DNA of 64,000 nucleotides from Streptomyces sp. NBC_01351 (GTDB lineage Bacteria > Actinomycetota > Actinomycetes > Streptomycetales > Streptomycetaceae). Of the stretch, positions 33,769 through 41,984 are shown in pieces (the first letter of the stretch is position 1; the number at the start of each line of letters is the position of its first letter). The position numbers and the translations under genes were made by a program. The notes below the pieces were generated by a model. It was not told the origin of the DNA. It ran no database searches and worked only from the letters and a program-made list of their open reading frames with translations. The stretch lies in assembly GCF_036237315.1 (NCBI RefSeq), contig NZ_CP108356.1:6763501-6827500 (forward strand), written 5' to 3'.

Positions 33769-34974
33769 CTAAAGCTTCTGGGCCGCCGCGATGCCCAGCG
33801 CCACGATCAGCGTCACCACGACGAACACGATCAGCCGCTGCCGCATCAGCCTCGGGTCCGGCCGCGAGGGGCGCCGGCCTGTCCCGGTCGTCCGGGGCGC
33901 AGGGCGGCCTCCCGTACGGCCCGAGGTGGGCCGCGAGGACGGACCGCCGGGACTGCGCGGATTGCGCGAGGACGAGGGCCGCGAGTGCGGTCCGCTCGGG
34001 ACCCCGCCCTGGCCCCGGGGCACGGTGCCGCCGCCGGTACGACGCTCCGCGCGCTGGTCGGCGTACTCCTCGGCCCCTTCGGGGAGCCGCCCCGTCGGCC
34101 GCTCGGTCCGGCCGCGCTGCGCCGGCGGGCGGACCTCCGCCAGCCCCTGCGCCTCGCGGGCCGCGATCTCCTTGAGCCGCATCGACAGCTGGAGCGTGCT
34201 GGGCCGGTCCTCGGGATCCTTGGCCAGGCAGGCCCGTACGAGCGGCGCGAGCGCGTCCGGGACCCCCTGCAGGTGGGGCTCCTCGTGCACCACGCGGTAC
34301 AGCATGACCTCGGAACTGCCGTGCCCGAACGGGGAGTCGGCCGTCGCCGCGTAGGCCAGGGTGGCGCCGAGGGAGAACACGTCGGTGGCCGGGGTGACGG
34401 CGGCCCCGCGCACCTGCTCGGGCGCGAGGAAACCGGGGGAGCCGACGGCGGTGCCCACATGGGTGAGGGTGCTCGCGCCGGTGGCCCAGGCGATCCCGAA
34501 GTCGATGATCCGCGGGCCCTTGGGGGACAACAGGATGTTCGACGGCTTGAGGTCCCGATGGACGACCCCCGCCTCGTGCACGGCGACCAGCCCCTCGGAC
34601 AGGGCGGCCCCGATCGCGGCGATCTGCGAGGCCGTGAGGGGGCCTTCCTCGGCCACCTTGTCGTGCAGCGAGGGTCCGGGAACGTACTGGGTGGCGAACC
34701 ACGGCCGCTCGGCCTCCAGGTCCGCCGCCACCAGGCGTGCGGTGCACCCGCCCCGGATCCGCCGGGCGGCGGACACCTCGCGGGCGAACCGCGAGCGGAA
34801 CTCCTGGTCCTCGGCCAGATCCGGCCGGATCACCTTGAGCGCGACGCGCTGCCCGCGCCGGTCGGATCCCAGGTAGACCACGCCCATGCCGCCGGCGCCG
34901 AGCCGTCGGTGCAGTCTGAACGAGCCGACGACACGCGGGTCCTCGCGCCGGAGCCGCATCATCGCCATGTCCAC
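33769..34974 (-). CDS. Membrane-anchored Hanks-type serine/threonine protein kinase
   Basis: A 401-residue eukaryotic-like kinase. The kinase domain spans residues about 18-270: glycine loop LGAGGMGVVY, Lys in ALKVI, catalytic HRDLKPSN, metal-binding DFGIA, and APEQVRG. A 100-residue Pro/Arg/Gly/Ser-rich juxtamembrane region follows, then a single C-terminal helix (RLIVFVVVTLIVALGIAAAQ). There are no extracellular PASTA or sensor domains, so the kinase lacks a visible sensor. The GTG at 34974 is used. ATGs 2 and 4 codons later are alternatives. Confidence 0.93.
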   Translation of the reverse strand: MDMAMMRLRREDPRVVGSFRLHRRLGAGGMGVVYLGSDRRGQRVALKVIRPDLAEDQEFRSRFAREVSAARRIRGGCTARLVAADLEAERPWFATQYVPGPSLHDKVAEEGPLTASQIAAIGAALSEGLVAVHEAGVVHRDLKPSNILLSPKGPRIIDFGIAWATGASTLTHVGTAVGSPGFLAPEQVRGAAVTPATDVFSLGATLAYAATADSPFGHGSSEVMLYRVVHEEPHLQGVPDALAPLVRACLAKDPEDRPSTLQLSMRLKEIAAREAQGLAEVRPPAQRGRTERPTGRLPEGAEEYADQRAERRTGGGTVPRGQGGVPSGPHSRPSSSRNPRSPGGPSSRPTSGRTGGRPAPRTTGTGRRPSRPDPRLMRQRLIVFVVVTLIVALGIAAAQKL

Positions 34975-35462
34975 CCCGCTGACCGGTCGTCCTGTTGACG
35001 TGGCACAGCTTACGGACCATCCGGCATGCGCGCTCAGAGGCCGCGCCCTCGCCGGAGGATTCGATCGTCAGTACGCCACAACACACTTGAGGGATCCTCA
35101 GGGGGCCGGCCCCTCATCCGCCGACCCTTCCGCCCCGTCCCCAAACGGCTTTCCACCCAAGGGGGTTGGGCCGGCAGGGCGGTCACCTGCGTCGGCGTCC
35201 GCCGGCCAGGGCGCACCCGTACGCCACCCGCACCGAGTCGATCTTGTCGACACCCGACGGACGGACACCCGTGTGCAGGGAGTGACGGAAGTGAGCGAAG
35301 TCACTACGCTCCGGTCATCCCCTCCGGGAAGACCCCGACTCGCGGGGGACGGTCTCCACCCAGGGGAGTACGCCGGGCGCGGCCCGTCATCCTCCTGGAG
35401 GCCCGCCAATGGGTACGAGGGCATGAGGCCACGGGCCCCCCGCCCGCCTAGTGTTGAAGTCA
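34975..35462. other. About 490-base intergenic stretch before the 61-residue protein gene
   Basis: No conserved protein or RNA was recognised here. It holds the divergent upstream regions of the kinase (minus) and the small membrane protein (plus). A TAGTGT -10-like hexamer at 35449-35454 is the most likely promoter for the latter. Tandem-looking patches such as GTGAGCGAAGTCACT near 35292 are short imperfect palindromes. Confidence 0.4.
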
Positions 35463-35508
35463 AGCGGCGGGCAGTGCTCTCGTCCCCCGAGGTCAAAAGC
35501 CCGCCGCT
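35463..35508 (+). promoter_or_regulatory. 5'-UTR hairpin of the 61-residue membrane protein
   Basis: AGCGGCGGGC (35463-35472) pairs perfectly with GCCCGCCGCT (35499-35508) around a 26-base loop. It begins about 8 bases after the TAGTGT hexamer, right at the predicted mRNA 5' end, and 22 bases before the start codon. It would protect or regulate the message. Confidence 0.5.
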
Positions 35509-35530
35509 GCCAAACGACAGGGAGAGGACC

Positions 35531-35716
35531 ATGGCGGACATCGCACGGCAGGGACGCAAGGCATTCGCGTTCAACGGCCATGAGTCCGGTACGCGCCACC
35601 CGCTGGTGGCCGCGGCCATGGTCCTCCCCCTGGCCGCCCTCCTGCTCTTCCTCTTCGGAGGCTTCGACCAGGTGGCGGCACAGGCGTCGTCCGTTGGCGT
35701 GATGCTGGGGCGCTGA
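35531..35716 (+). CDS. 61-residue single-helix membrane protein
   Basis: A small protein with a polar N-terminus (ADIARQGRKAFAFNGHESGT) and one hydrophobic segment (LVAAAMVLPLAALLLFLFGG, residues about 25-44), ending GVMLGR. GGGAGAGG precedes the ATG at 35531. It stands alone between the kinase and a phosphotransferase gene. The function is unknown; I recall similar small proteins in other streptomycetes but cannot name a family. Confidence 0.65.
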   Translation: MADIARQGRKAFAFNGHESGTRHPLVAAAMVLPLAALLLFLFGGFDQVAAQASSVGVMLGR

Positions 35717-35809
35717 GCGGCGCCCCAGGTCCGGGAGAGCGGCCCGGACCGGGACATCGGCCTGTCGGACCCCGTGGGGACGGGGGAACGACGACGGACG
35801 GCAGGTGAA

Positions 35810-35856
35810 GGGTGCTGCCCGTACGACTGGGGAGTCGGACGGGCAGCACCCTTTTT
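35810..35856 (+). terminator. Intrinsic terminator with T-run
   Basis: GGGTGCTGCCCGT and ACGGGCAGCACCC form a 13-bp perfect stem followed by TTTTT (35852-35856). This is an unusually canonical rho-independent terminator for this genome. A smaller hairpin, GGTCCGGG/CCCGGACC (35728-35750), precedes it. Confidence 0.9.
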
Positions 35857-35942
35857 CGTGCCCGGACGTCCTGCCCCGATCCGCCCTCCCCGGCGTACGA
35901 TCCCCGAGAGGCTGCTGCCGCACCACCCACCCCGGGGTTCCC

Positions 35943-36884
35943 ATGACCGACTCGCTGCCCGAGGCCCTCGCTGCCTGTACCGCCCAACCGCTTCCGTACG
36001 CCCTCCTCGCGGACCGGGACGACGGCACCGTGGTGCGCTGCGGGGAGGTCGTGGCCAAAGCCCACGCGGGGGACGCCGATCACGAGGCCCTCGCCGTACG
36101 CCTGCGGATCGCCGGCCACCAGGCCCTCGGCGGCGTACTGCTGCCCCCGCTGCTCCCCGTGCCCGGACGGGTGCAGAACAGGCCCGTCTCCCTGTGGCCC
36201 TACGGAACCCCCGTCGACCCGCGGCGCCCCGAAGAGGCCCCCTGGGAGGCGACCGCCGGGCTCCTGGCCGCCCTGCACCGGACACCGCTCTCCGCCCTCC
36301 CCGGCCCGCTCCCGCCGATGCGCGGCCCGGCCAAGCTCGCCCGCGCCCTGGACCGCCTGCGCCTCGCGGAGGCCCTGCCCGCCGGCCCGGACCCGGGCGA
36401 GGTGCGCTCCGTACGGGCCGCCGCGCGGACCCTGCCCGCCTGGGCGCGCGGGGAGGCCGAGGCGCCGCCCGGCGGGGCGCTGTGCCACGGGGACCTGCAC
36501 CTCGGGCAGCTGGTCCGCTACCCCGCCCCCCAGGGGCCCTGGTTCCTCATCGACGTCGACGACCTCGGCCTCGGCACCCCCACCTGGGACCTCGGCCGCC
36601 CCGCCGCCTGGTACGCGGCCGGGCTGCTCGCCCCCCAAGCCTGGGAGCGCTTCCTCGACGCCTACCGGGACGCCGGCGGCCCGGCCGCCGGACCGCCCGG
36701 CACCGATCCGTGGCCGGAACTCGACCTCGCGGCTCGCGCCCTCACCGTGCAGACGGCCGCGCTCGCCCTGGCCAAGGCGGCGGAGGGGCGCCGCCGACTC
36801 GACGAGGGGGAGCGGCTGATGGTGGACGCGTGTGCCCGAATAGCCGCTCTCCCGGCCGACTTGGAACGAGAGCCTCCGTCGTAG
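35943..36884 (+). CDS. Aminoglycoside/choline-kinase-type phosphotransferase
   Basis: A 313-residue small-molecule kinase fold. The catalytic loop CHGDLHLGQL (about residue 179) and metal-binding LIDVDDLGLG (about residue 202) are the APH-family Brenner and DFG-equivalent motifs. The N-lobe has GEVVAKAH with the expected ATP-binding Lys. The substrate is not evident and need not be an antibiotic. The ATG at 35943 is chosen from the conserved MTDSLPEALA start. The stop overlaps a TAGGGT hexamer that may drive the next gene. Confidence 0.85.
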   Translation: MTDSLPEALAACTAQPLPYALLADRDDGTVVRCGEVVAKAHAGDADHEALAVRLRIAGHQALGGVLLPPLLPVPGRVQNRPVSLWPYGTPVDPRRPEEAPWEATAGLLAALHRTPLSALPGPLPPMRGPAKLARALDRLRLAEALPAGPDPGEVRSVRAAARTLPAWARGEAEAPPGGALCHGDLHLGQLVRYPAPQGPWFLIDVDDLGLGTPTWDLGRPAAWYAAGLLAPQAWERFLDAYRDAGGPAAGPPGTDPWPELDLAARALTVQTAALALAKAAEGRRRLDEGERLMVDACARIAALPADLEREPPS

Positions 36885-36957
36885 GGTGAGCTCCGCGCCA
36901 CCGGGCATGCATTCCGGCGTCCGGTGGCCCCGTCCACGCCGAGGAGTTGAACCGCCC

Positions 36958-37254
36958 ATGCAGTGTCCGAAGTGTCACGCGATGATGCACACCTACAACC
37001 GCAACGGCGTCCAGATAGAGCAGTGCAGCGGCTGCCGCGGCATCTTCCTCGACTACGGCGAGCTGGAGGCGCTGACCCGCCTGGAGTCCCAGTACACCTC
37101 CCAGCAGTACGGCCAGGTCCCGCCGCCCGCCGCGCCGCCGGCCCCGTACCCGCCCCAGCACGTGGCCTCCGCCCCCGCCTGGGGCGCCCCGCACCACGGC
37201 GGCCACGGCCAGCACCACCGCGGCGGTTTCGGCCGGATGCTCTTCTCGTCCTGA
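36958..37254 (+). CDS. TFIIB-type zinc-ribbon protein
   Basis: A 98-residue protein. Two CxxC knuckles (MQCPKCHAMM and IEQCSGCRGIFLDYGELEAL) make the zinc ribbon of the TF_Zn_Ribbon (YjdC-like) family. The remainder is a Pro/Ala/His/Gly-rich tail with many histidines (HHGGHGQHHRGG) that could bind metal. A GAGGAG ribosome site lies 11 bases upstream. An inverted repeat GCCACCGG/CCGGTGGC (36897-36928) sits in its leader. The role is unknown; nucleic-acid or protein binding is likely. Confidence 0.85.
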   Translation: MQCPKCHAMMHTYNRNGVQIEQCSGCRGIFLDYGELEALTRLESQYTSQQYGQVPPPAAPPAPYPPQHVASAPAWGAPHHGGHGQHHRGGFGRMLFSS

Positions 37255-37270
37255 CCCGAGGGGACAACGC

Positions 37271-37303
37271 GGAAGCCCCGGCCGTGAGACGGCCGGGGCT
37301 TCC
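37271..37303. terminator. Bidirectional terminator between zinc-ribbon gene and tRNA cluster
   Basis: GGAAGCCCCGGCCGT and ACGGCCGGGGCTTCC form a 15-bp perfect stem with a 3-base loop. It closes the zinc-ribbon gene on one strand and the tRNA cluster on the other. Confidence 0.88.
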
Positions 37304-37309
37304 GGATGG

Positions 37310-37381
37310 TGCGCGATACTGGGATTGAACCAGTGACCTCTTCCGTGTCAGGGAAGCGCTCTCCCGCTGAGCTAATCGCGC
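37310..37381 (-). tRNA. tRNA-Val (GAC), copy 1
   Basis: The minus strand reads GCGCGATTAGCTCAGCGGGA, with anticodon loop CTGACAC in CTTCC/GGAAG arms, T-arm GGTTCAATCCC and acceptor ATCGCGC plus discriminator A. The length is 72 bases. CCA is not encoded. Confidence 0.96.
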
Positions 37382-37433
37382 GGGCTCCACGGCTCGAAAG
37401 CCGCAGGTCGAACAGGTGGTGCTTGGTGCTGCG

Positions 37434-37505
37434 TGCGCGATACTGGGATTGAACCAGTGACCTCTTCCGTGTCAGGGAAGCGCTCTCCCGCTGAGCTAAT
37501 CGCGC
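37434..37505 (-). tRNA. tRNA-Val (GAC), copy 2
   Basis: Identical to copy 1 over its 72 bases, 52 bases further along. Tandem duplicates of this isoacceptor raise gene dosage for the preferred Val codon GTC. Confidence 0.96.
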
Positions 37506-37524
37506 GGGGATCCTTGCGGATCAG

Positions 37525-37596
37525 TGGACGATACTGGGATTGAACCAGTGACCTCTTCCGTGTCAGGGAAGCGCTCTCCCGCTGAGCTAATCGTCC
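37525..37596 (-). tRNA. tRNA-Val (GAC), copy 3, with altered acceptor stem
   Basis: The body and anticodon are the same as copies 1 and 2, but the acceptor stem is GGACGAT/ATCGTCC instead of GCGCGAT/ATCGCGC. The changes are compensatory on both sides, so pairing is kept. Confidence 0.95.
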
Positions 37597-37597
37597 T

Positions 37598-37671
37598 TGG
37601 AGGTGGAGACGGGATTTGAACCCGTGTAGACGGCTTTGCAGGCCGTTGCCTCGCCTCTCGGCCACTCCACC
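37598..37671 (-). tRNA. tRNA-Cys (GCA)
   Basis: The minus strand starts GGTGGAGTGGCCGAGAGGCG, with anticodon loop CTGCAAA, T-arm GGGTTCAAATCCC and acceptor CTCCACC, then T and an encoded CCA. The length is 74 bases with CCA. Confidence 0.95.
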
Positions 37672-37712
37672 ATGGAGCTGCAGGGGTTCTCGGGAAGAAG
37701 ACCCCCACTTCG

Positions 37713-37785
<73 letters not shown>

Positions 37786-37840
37786 AGGTCACCGTGTTGG
37801 CTCCGGGGTTTTGCCCCTTCGCTCCCTGGCGACGTGTTGA

Positions 37841-37868
37841 ACTCTAGCGGATTCCCGGGCCAGCTCAA
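37841..37868 (-). promoter_or_regulatory. Promoter of the tRNA cluster
   Basis: The minus strand has TTGAGC (37863-37868) and TAGAGT (37841-37846) separated by 16 bases. It is about 55 bases upstream of tRNA-Gly and is the only good promoter before the five tRNAs, which are probably one transcript. Confidence 0.6.
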
Positions 37869-37965
37869 AAACGCGTTTCCGCAGCGTGCTGCCGCTCGAT
37901 CACCAGCGGTCACGCGACCGTCACCTCTCCGGCGCCGTCGCGTCACCGGTCATAGACTCGCAGCC

Positions 37966-39024
37966 GTGCACGACCTGCCTCCCATGGCCCGCTTCGGCGG
38001 CCTGCTCGCGACCGACCTCCGAGACGTCACCGGCGACCCCGGTGCCCTCGACTCCACCGGCTTCTGGGCCGTGGCCGCCGACTTCGAGGGGCGGCTCGTC
38101 TGCGCGCGCTTCGGGGACATACGCCCCGATCCCGTCCCCGATCCCGTCCCCGGTGCCTGGCGCGGGCCCGGCGCCGACGAGTGGACCTCCTCCCTGGACC
38201 GCGCCGCCTACGTGGCAGGCGTCCGCCGCATCCGCGAGCACATCGCGGCCGGCGAGGTCTACCAGGCCAACCTCTGCCGCGTGCTGTCCGCGCCCCTGGC
38301 CGACGCCGCCGGCGCCGATGTCGACGCGCTCACCGCGCTCCTCGCCCGCGGCAATCCGGCGCCCTACGCAGGAACGATTCGGCTGCCCGCGCACGGCGTG
38401 GAGATCGCCACCGCCTCCCCGGAACTGTTCCTGCGCCGGAGCGGCAGCCACGTCGAGTCCGGCCCCATCAAGGGCACCGGCCGCACCGCCGCCGACCTGC
38501 TGCCCAAGGACCACGCCGAGAACGTGATGATCGTGGACCTCGTGCGCAACGACCTCGGCCGCGTCTGCGCCACCGGCTCGGTGACCGTCCCCGAGCTGTG
38601 CGCCGTCGAGGAACACCCGGGCCTGGTCCACCTCGTCTCCACCGTCAGCGGCGAACTCGCCGACGGCGCGGGCTGGCCCGAGCTCCTCGCGGCCACCTTC
38701 CCGCCCGGCTCCGTCACCGGGGCCCCCAAATCCTCCGCCCTGCGGATCATCGAAGCCCTGGAGACCGCCCCCCGGGGCCCCTACTGCGGGGGCATCGGCT
38801 GGGTCGACGCCGACCGGGGCACCGCCGAGCTCGCCGTCGGCATCCGCACCTTCTGGATCGACCGCGAGGCCCCCGGCGGCCCCCGCCTGCTCTTCGGCAC
38901 CGGAGCCGGCATCACCTGGGGCTCCGACCCCGACGGCGAGTGGGCGGAGACCGAACTGAAGGCCGCCCGGCTGCTGCGGGTAGCGTCGGGGGCGCACCAG
39001 GCATCGGAACGCACGGGACCATGA
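37966..39024 (+). CDS. pabB: Aminodeoxychorismate synthase component I (chorismate-binding)
   Basis: Converts chorismate with ammonia to 4-amino-4-deoxychorismate for folate's p-aminobenzoate. The 352-residue protein is the chorismate-binding catalytic domain: EVYQANLCRVL, GPIKGTGRTAADLLPKDHAE, MIVDLVRNDLGRVC, GSVTGAPKSSALRIIE and YCGGIGWVD. It lacks the glutamine amidotransferase domain, so a separate PabA is needed. The GTG at 37966 lies 7 bases after a TAGACT hexamer (37953-37958), suggesting a leaderless mRNA. pabC follows 22 bases later. Confidence 0.93.
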   Translation: MHDLPPMARFGGLLATDLRDVTGDPGALDSTGFWAVAADFEGRLVCARFGDIRPDPVPDPVPGAWRGPGADEWTSSLDRAAYVAGVRRIREHIAAGEVYQANLCRVLSAPLADAAGADVDALTALLARGNPAPYAGTIRLPAHGVEIATASPELFLRRSGSHVESGPIKGTGRTAADLLPKDHAENVMIVDLVRNDLGRVCATGSVTVPELCAVEEHPGLVHLVSTVSGELADGAGWPELLAATFPPGSVTGAPKSSALRIIEALETAPRGPYCGGIGWVDADRGTAELAVGIRTFWIDREAPGGPRLLFGTGAGITWGSDPDGEWAETELKAARLLRVASGAHQASERTGP

Positions 39025-39046
39025 GAAACACGAGAGGGGCCGCACG

Positions 39047-39868
39047 GTGAGCATCTGGCTCGACGGAGCACTTCGGGACGTGGACAGCGCGAAGGTGTCC
39101 GTCTTCGACCACGGGCTGACCGTGGGGGACGGCGTCTTCGAGACCCTCAAGGCGGAGCGGGGCCGCGCCTTCGCGCTCACCCGCCACCTGGAGCGGCTGA
39201 CCCGCTCGGCCCGCGGCCTCGGCCTGCCGGACCCCGACCACGACGAGGTGCGCCGGGCCTGCGCCGCCGTACTCGAAGCCAACCCCGTGGAGCACGGGCG
39301 GCTGCGCGTCACCTACACGGGCGGTCTCTCCCCGCTCGGCTCCGACCGCGGCGAGAGCGGCCCCACGCTGATCGTGGCCGTCGCCGCCTCCGTACGCCGC
39401 CCCGACACCACGGCCGTCGTCACGGTGCCCTGGGTCCGCAACGAGCGCTCCGCCGTCGCCGGCCTGAAGACCACCTCCTACGCGGAGAACGTCGTCGCCC
39501 TCGCCGCCGCCCACCGGGCCGGCGCCTCCGAAGCGCTCCTCGCCAACACCCTCGGCCGCCTCTGCGAGGGCACCGGCTCCAACGTCTTCGCCGTCCTCGA
39601 CGGGCAGCTGCACACCCCGCCCCTGGCCTCCGGCTGCCTGGCCGGCATCACCCGCGCCCTCGTCGTCGAGTGGGCCGGAGCCAAGGAGACCGACCTGCCC
39701 TCCGAGGCCCTTGAGCAGGCCGAGGAGGTCTTCCTGACCTCCTCCCTCCGTGATGTCCAGGCGGTCGTACGGATCGACGGGCGCGAGGTCTCCGCGGCCC
39801 CCGGCCCGGTCACGGCCGAGGCCATGCGGATCTTCGACGCACAGGCCGGCGCGGACCTGGATCCGTGA
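39047..39868 (+). CDS. pabC: 4-amino-4-deoxychorismate lyase (aminotransferase class IV)
   Basis: A PLP enzyme that releases pyruvate from aminodeoxychorismate to give p-aminobenzoate. The 273-residue fold-type IV protein has VFDHGLTVGDGVFETLKAER, the Schiff-base lysine in AGLKTTSYAENV (about residue 144), and LCEGTGSNVFAVLDG. The GTG at 39047 follows GAGAGGGG. Its position just after pabB argues for this role rather than branched-chain or D-amino-acid transamination. Confidence 0.88.
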   Translation: MSIWLDGALRDVDSAKVSVFDHGLTVGDGVFETLKAERGRAFALTRHLERLTRSARGLGLPDPDHDEVRRACAAVLEANPVEHGRLRVTYTGGLSPLGSDRGESGPTLIVAVAASVRRPDTTAVVTVPWVRNERSAVAGLKTTSYAENVVALAAAHRAGASEALLANTLGRLCEGTGSNVFAVLDGQLHTPPLASGCLAGITRALVVEWAGAKETDLPSEALEQAEEVFLTSSLRDVQAVVRIDGREVSAAPGPVTAEAMRIFDAQAGADLDP

Positions 39869-39911
39869 ACACCGGTGACGCGGGGCCGCGGGGCAGGTAG
39901 AACACCAGGTG

Positions 39912-40754
39912 ATGACCACTACCCTGCGGCCCGCACAGCCGCTCCAGCGCAACAGTGACGGCACCCGCTCGCGGACGTACGAGGTCCGGGTGAACAGCCG
40001 GCGCGTCGGCTCGCTCGAACTGGCCACCCGCTCGGCCGCCCAACCCGAGGTCGGTGTGATCCGCGGGCTGTGGATCGACGCGCCGGACCGGCGGCGCGGG
40101 CGCGGCACGGTGGCCGCGCTCGCCGCCGAGGAAGTACTGCGCTCCTGGGGATGCAAGAGCATCGCCGTGTCGGTGCCCGCCGACGCGGAGCGGGCGCTGC
40201 GCATGACCTCGTCCCTCGGCTACCGGGTGACCGGCCGCGTCATGGTCAAGGAGCTGGCGGCCGAGCCGCCCGCGCTCCCGGGCGGCGGCACGGGGCGCCC
40301 GATGACCCAGGCCGAGTTCGACTCCTGGCTGGAGGCGGCCGTCGTGGCGTACGGCACCCACCTCGTCGCCCCGGGCCTGACCGCCGAGCAGGGCCTGGAG
40401 GCCTCGCGCCTCGAACACGCCCGGATGCTCCCCGCCGGGCGCGAGACCCCCGGCGCGGCCTTCCTCCTGCTGGAGGCGCCCGGGGGAGCGACCCTGGGCA
40501 CCCTGTGGGTGGGGGAGCGGGACCTGCCCGACCTCGGCCCCGTCCCGTACGTGTACGACATCGACGTCGACCCCGGCCACCGCAGGCAGGGCCACGGGCG
40601 GACGCTGATGCTGCTGGCCGAGCACGCGGCCCTGGACTCCGGCGCCCGCACGCTGGGCCTGCACGTCCACGAGGGCAACACCCCGGCCCGGCGGCTCTAC
40701 GAATCGCTCGGGTACCGGGACGTCTCGGTCAACGCCATCAAGGCGCTGATCTAG
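39912..40754 (+). CDS. Tandem GNAT acetyltransferase
   Basis: A 280-residue protein with two GNAT-like halves. The first (about residues 20-115) has RGLWIDAPDRRRGRGTVAAL. The second (about residues 150-280) has DIDVDPGHRRQGHGRTLMLL and NTPARRLYESLGYRDVS, the full acetyl-CoA-binding and C-terminal motifs. The substrate is unknown. The ATG at 39912 is preferred, with the GTG at 39909 an adjacent alternative. Confidence 0.83.
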   Translation: MTTTLRPAQPLQRNSDGTRSRTYEVRVNSRRVGSLELATRSAAQPEVGVIRGLWIDAPDRRRGRGTVAALAAEEVLRSWGCKSIAVSVPADAERALRMTSSLGYRVTGRVMVKELAAEPPALPGGGTGRPMTQAEFDSWLEAAVVAYGTHLVAPGLTAEQGLEASRLEHARMLPAGRETPGAAFLLLEAPGGATLGTLWVGERDLPDLGPVPYVYDIDVDPGHRRQGHGRTLMLLAEHAALDSGARTLGLHVHEGNTPARRLYESLGYRDVSVNAIKALI

Positions 40755-40775
40755 GCCGTCCAGGGCGATCCCGGG

Positions 40776-41270
40776 CTACGCGGCCAGCAGGCGGTCGACG
40801 ATCTCCTCGATGCGGGCGCGCAGGCCCTCCTGGCTCTTGCCGCCGTCGAGGCGCTCGCCGTCGATCACGTACGTCGGGGTGCCGGTCACACCGATCGCCT
40901 TGCCCTCGGCCTGATCCGCGTCGACGATCAGGATGTGCCGACCGTCGATCAGGGCGGTGTCGAACTCCTCGGCGTCCAGGCCCAGTTCACGGGCCACGTC
41001 CAGCAGTACGGCCTCGCCGCGCTCGCCGAGCTCGGCGGTCCTGGCCAGCAGCGCCTCGGCGTACGCCCAGCCCTGCCCCTGCTCCAGGGCCTCCTCGGCG
41101 GCCTGCGCCGCGGCGAAGGCGTGCTTGTGCTTATCCAGGGGGAAGTGGCGCAGCCGGATGTCCAGCCGGTCGCCGTAACGGGCCCGCAGGGCGCGCACGT
41201 CGTCCAGCGCGCTGTGGCAGTCCGGGCACTGGAGTTCGCACCAGACGTCGAGGATCACGGAATCGGTCAT
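40776..41270 (-). CDS. DsbA-family thiol oxidoreductase-like protein
   Basis: A 164-residue cytoplasmic thioredoxin-fold protein of the DsbA/FrnE type. The active site is LQCPDCHS (CxxC at about residues 15-18). The helical insertion spans about residues 45-110, and the cis-proline loop is GVTGTPTYVIDGERL. No signal peptide. It may act as an isomerase or oxidoreductase on thiols. The ATG at 41270 gives the conserved start MTDSVILDVWCE. Confidence 0.87.
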   Translation of the reverse strand: MTDSVILDVWCELQCPDCHSALDDVRALRARYGDRLDIRLRHFPLDKHKHAFAAAQAAEEALEQGQGWAYAEALLARTAELGERGEAVLLDVARELGLDAEEFDTALIDGRHILIVDADQAEGKAIGVTGTPTYVIDGERLDGGKSQEGLRARIEEIVDRLLAA

Positions 41271-41440
41271 GCCCCCAGTCTCCCAGCCGCCGTGGGCACC
41301 CACTCCTCAGGGATGAGGCCCGACCCCGAGATGTCCCGGAGATCCGGCCGGGGACGCCCCCGGACCTGGCCGCGGGGGCGGGGGCCGGTGCAGGATGGAT
41401 GGGGACAGATCGCCCAGCCGTCGAACCGCCGGAGGACCGC

Positions 41441-41875
41441 ATGCTTGCCGAGACCATATGTTCCGCGGTGTCCGCGGCGGGCCTGGGCATCGCCGCGCTG
41501 ACCGCCTACCGGAAGCGGTTCCTGGCGGCCACGCGCATCGCCGCCTACTCGCTGGTGCCGGTCGCCCTCGTGATGACGGGCGTCGTGCAGTGGGTCTCCG
41601 GGATCGTCTTCAAGCCGACCGTCTGGATCGGCTTCGGCCTGCTGGGCGTGGCCTGGCTGCTCTTCCTCACCACCCGCGCCGTAGAGCGCCGGGGCCTGGG
41701 GAAGAAGGCCGGCCGGACCCCGGAAGCCGTTGCCCCGGCCGCCTCCGCGCCCTCGCTCGGCGCCGGAACGGGCTCCCGCCCGCAGGACGCGGGGAGCCGG
41801 AAGCCGGCTGCCGCGGCGGACGCCGGGGAGGACTTCTCCGACATCGAGGCGATCCTCAAGAAGCACGGCATCTGA
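41441..41875 (+). CDS. Small integral membrane protein with Ala/Pro-rich tail
   Basis: A 144-residue protein with about three hydrophobic segments (AVSAAGLGIAALTAY, IAAYSLVPVALVMTGVVQWV, TVWIGFGLLGVAWLLFLTT), then a disordered Ala/Pro/Ser stretch and an acidic C-terminus, FSDIEAILKKHGI. GGAGGA precedes the ATG at 41441. A conserved hypothetical of streptomycetes as far as I recall. The function is unknown. Confidence 0.75.
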   Translation: MLAETICSAVSAAGLGIAALTAYRKRFLAATRIAAYSLVPVALVMTGVVQWVSGIVFKPTVWIGFGLLGVAWLLFLTTRAVERRGLGKKAGRTPEAVAPAASAPSLGAGTGSRPQDAGSRKPAAAADAGEDFSDIEAILKKHGI

Positions 41876-41984
41876 CCCGAGGCCCCGGATTCGCGCCACG
41901 ATCCACGAGATCGGGCGAACTACCGAGCGGATGTTGGCGTGTTGAAGGGCGGTCGGTGGCGGGCTGCGCCATCATCGGCCCGAC

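Noticed and set aside
35943..36884. Aminoglycoside resistance gene
   Set aside because: Only the generic APH kinase fold is supported. Sequence and context do not indicate an antibiotic substrate.
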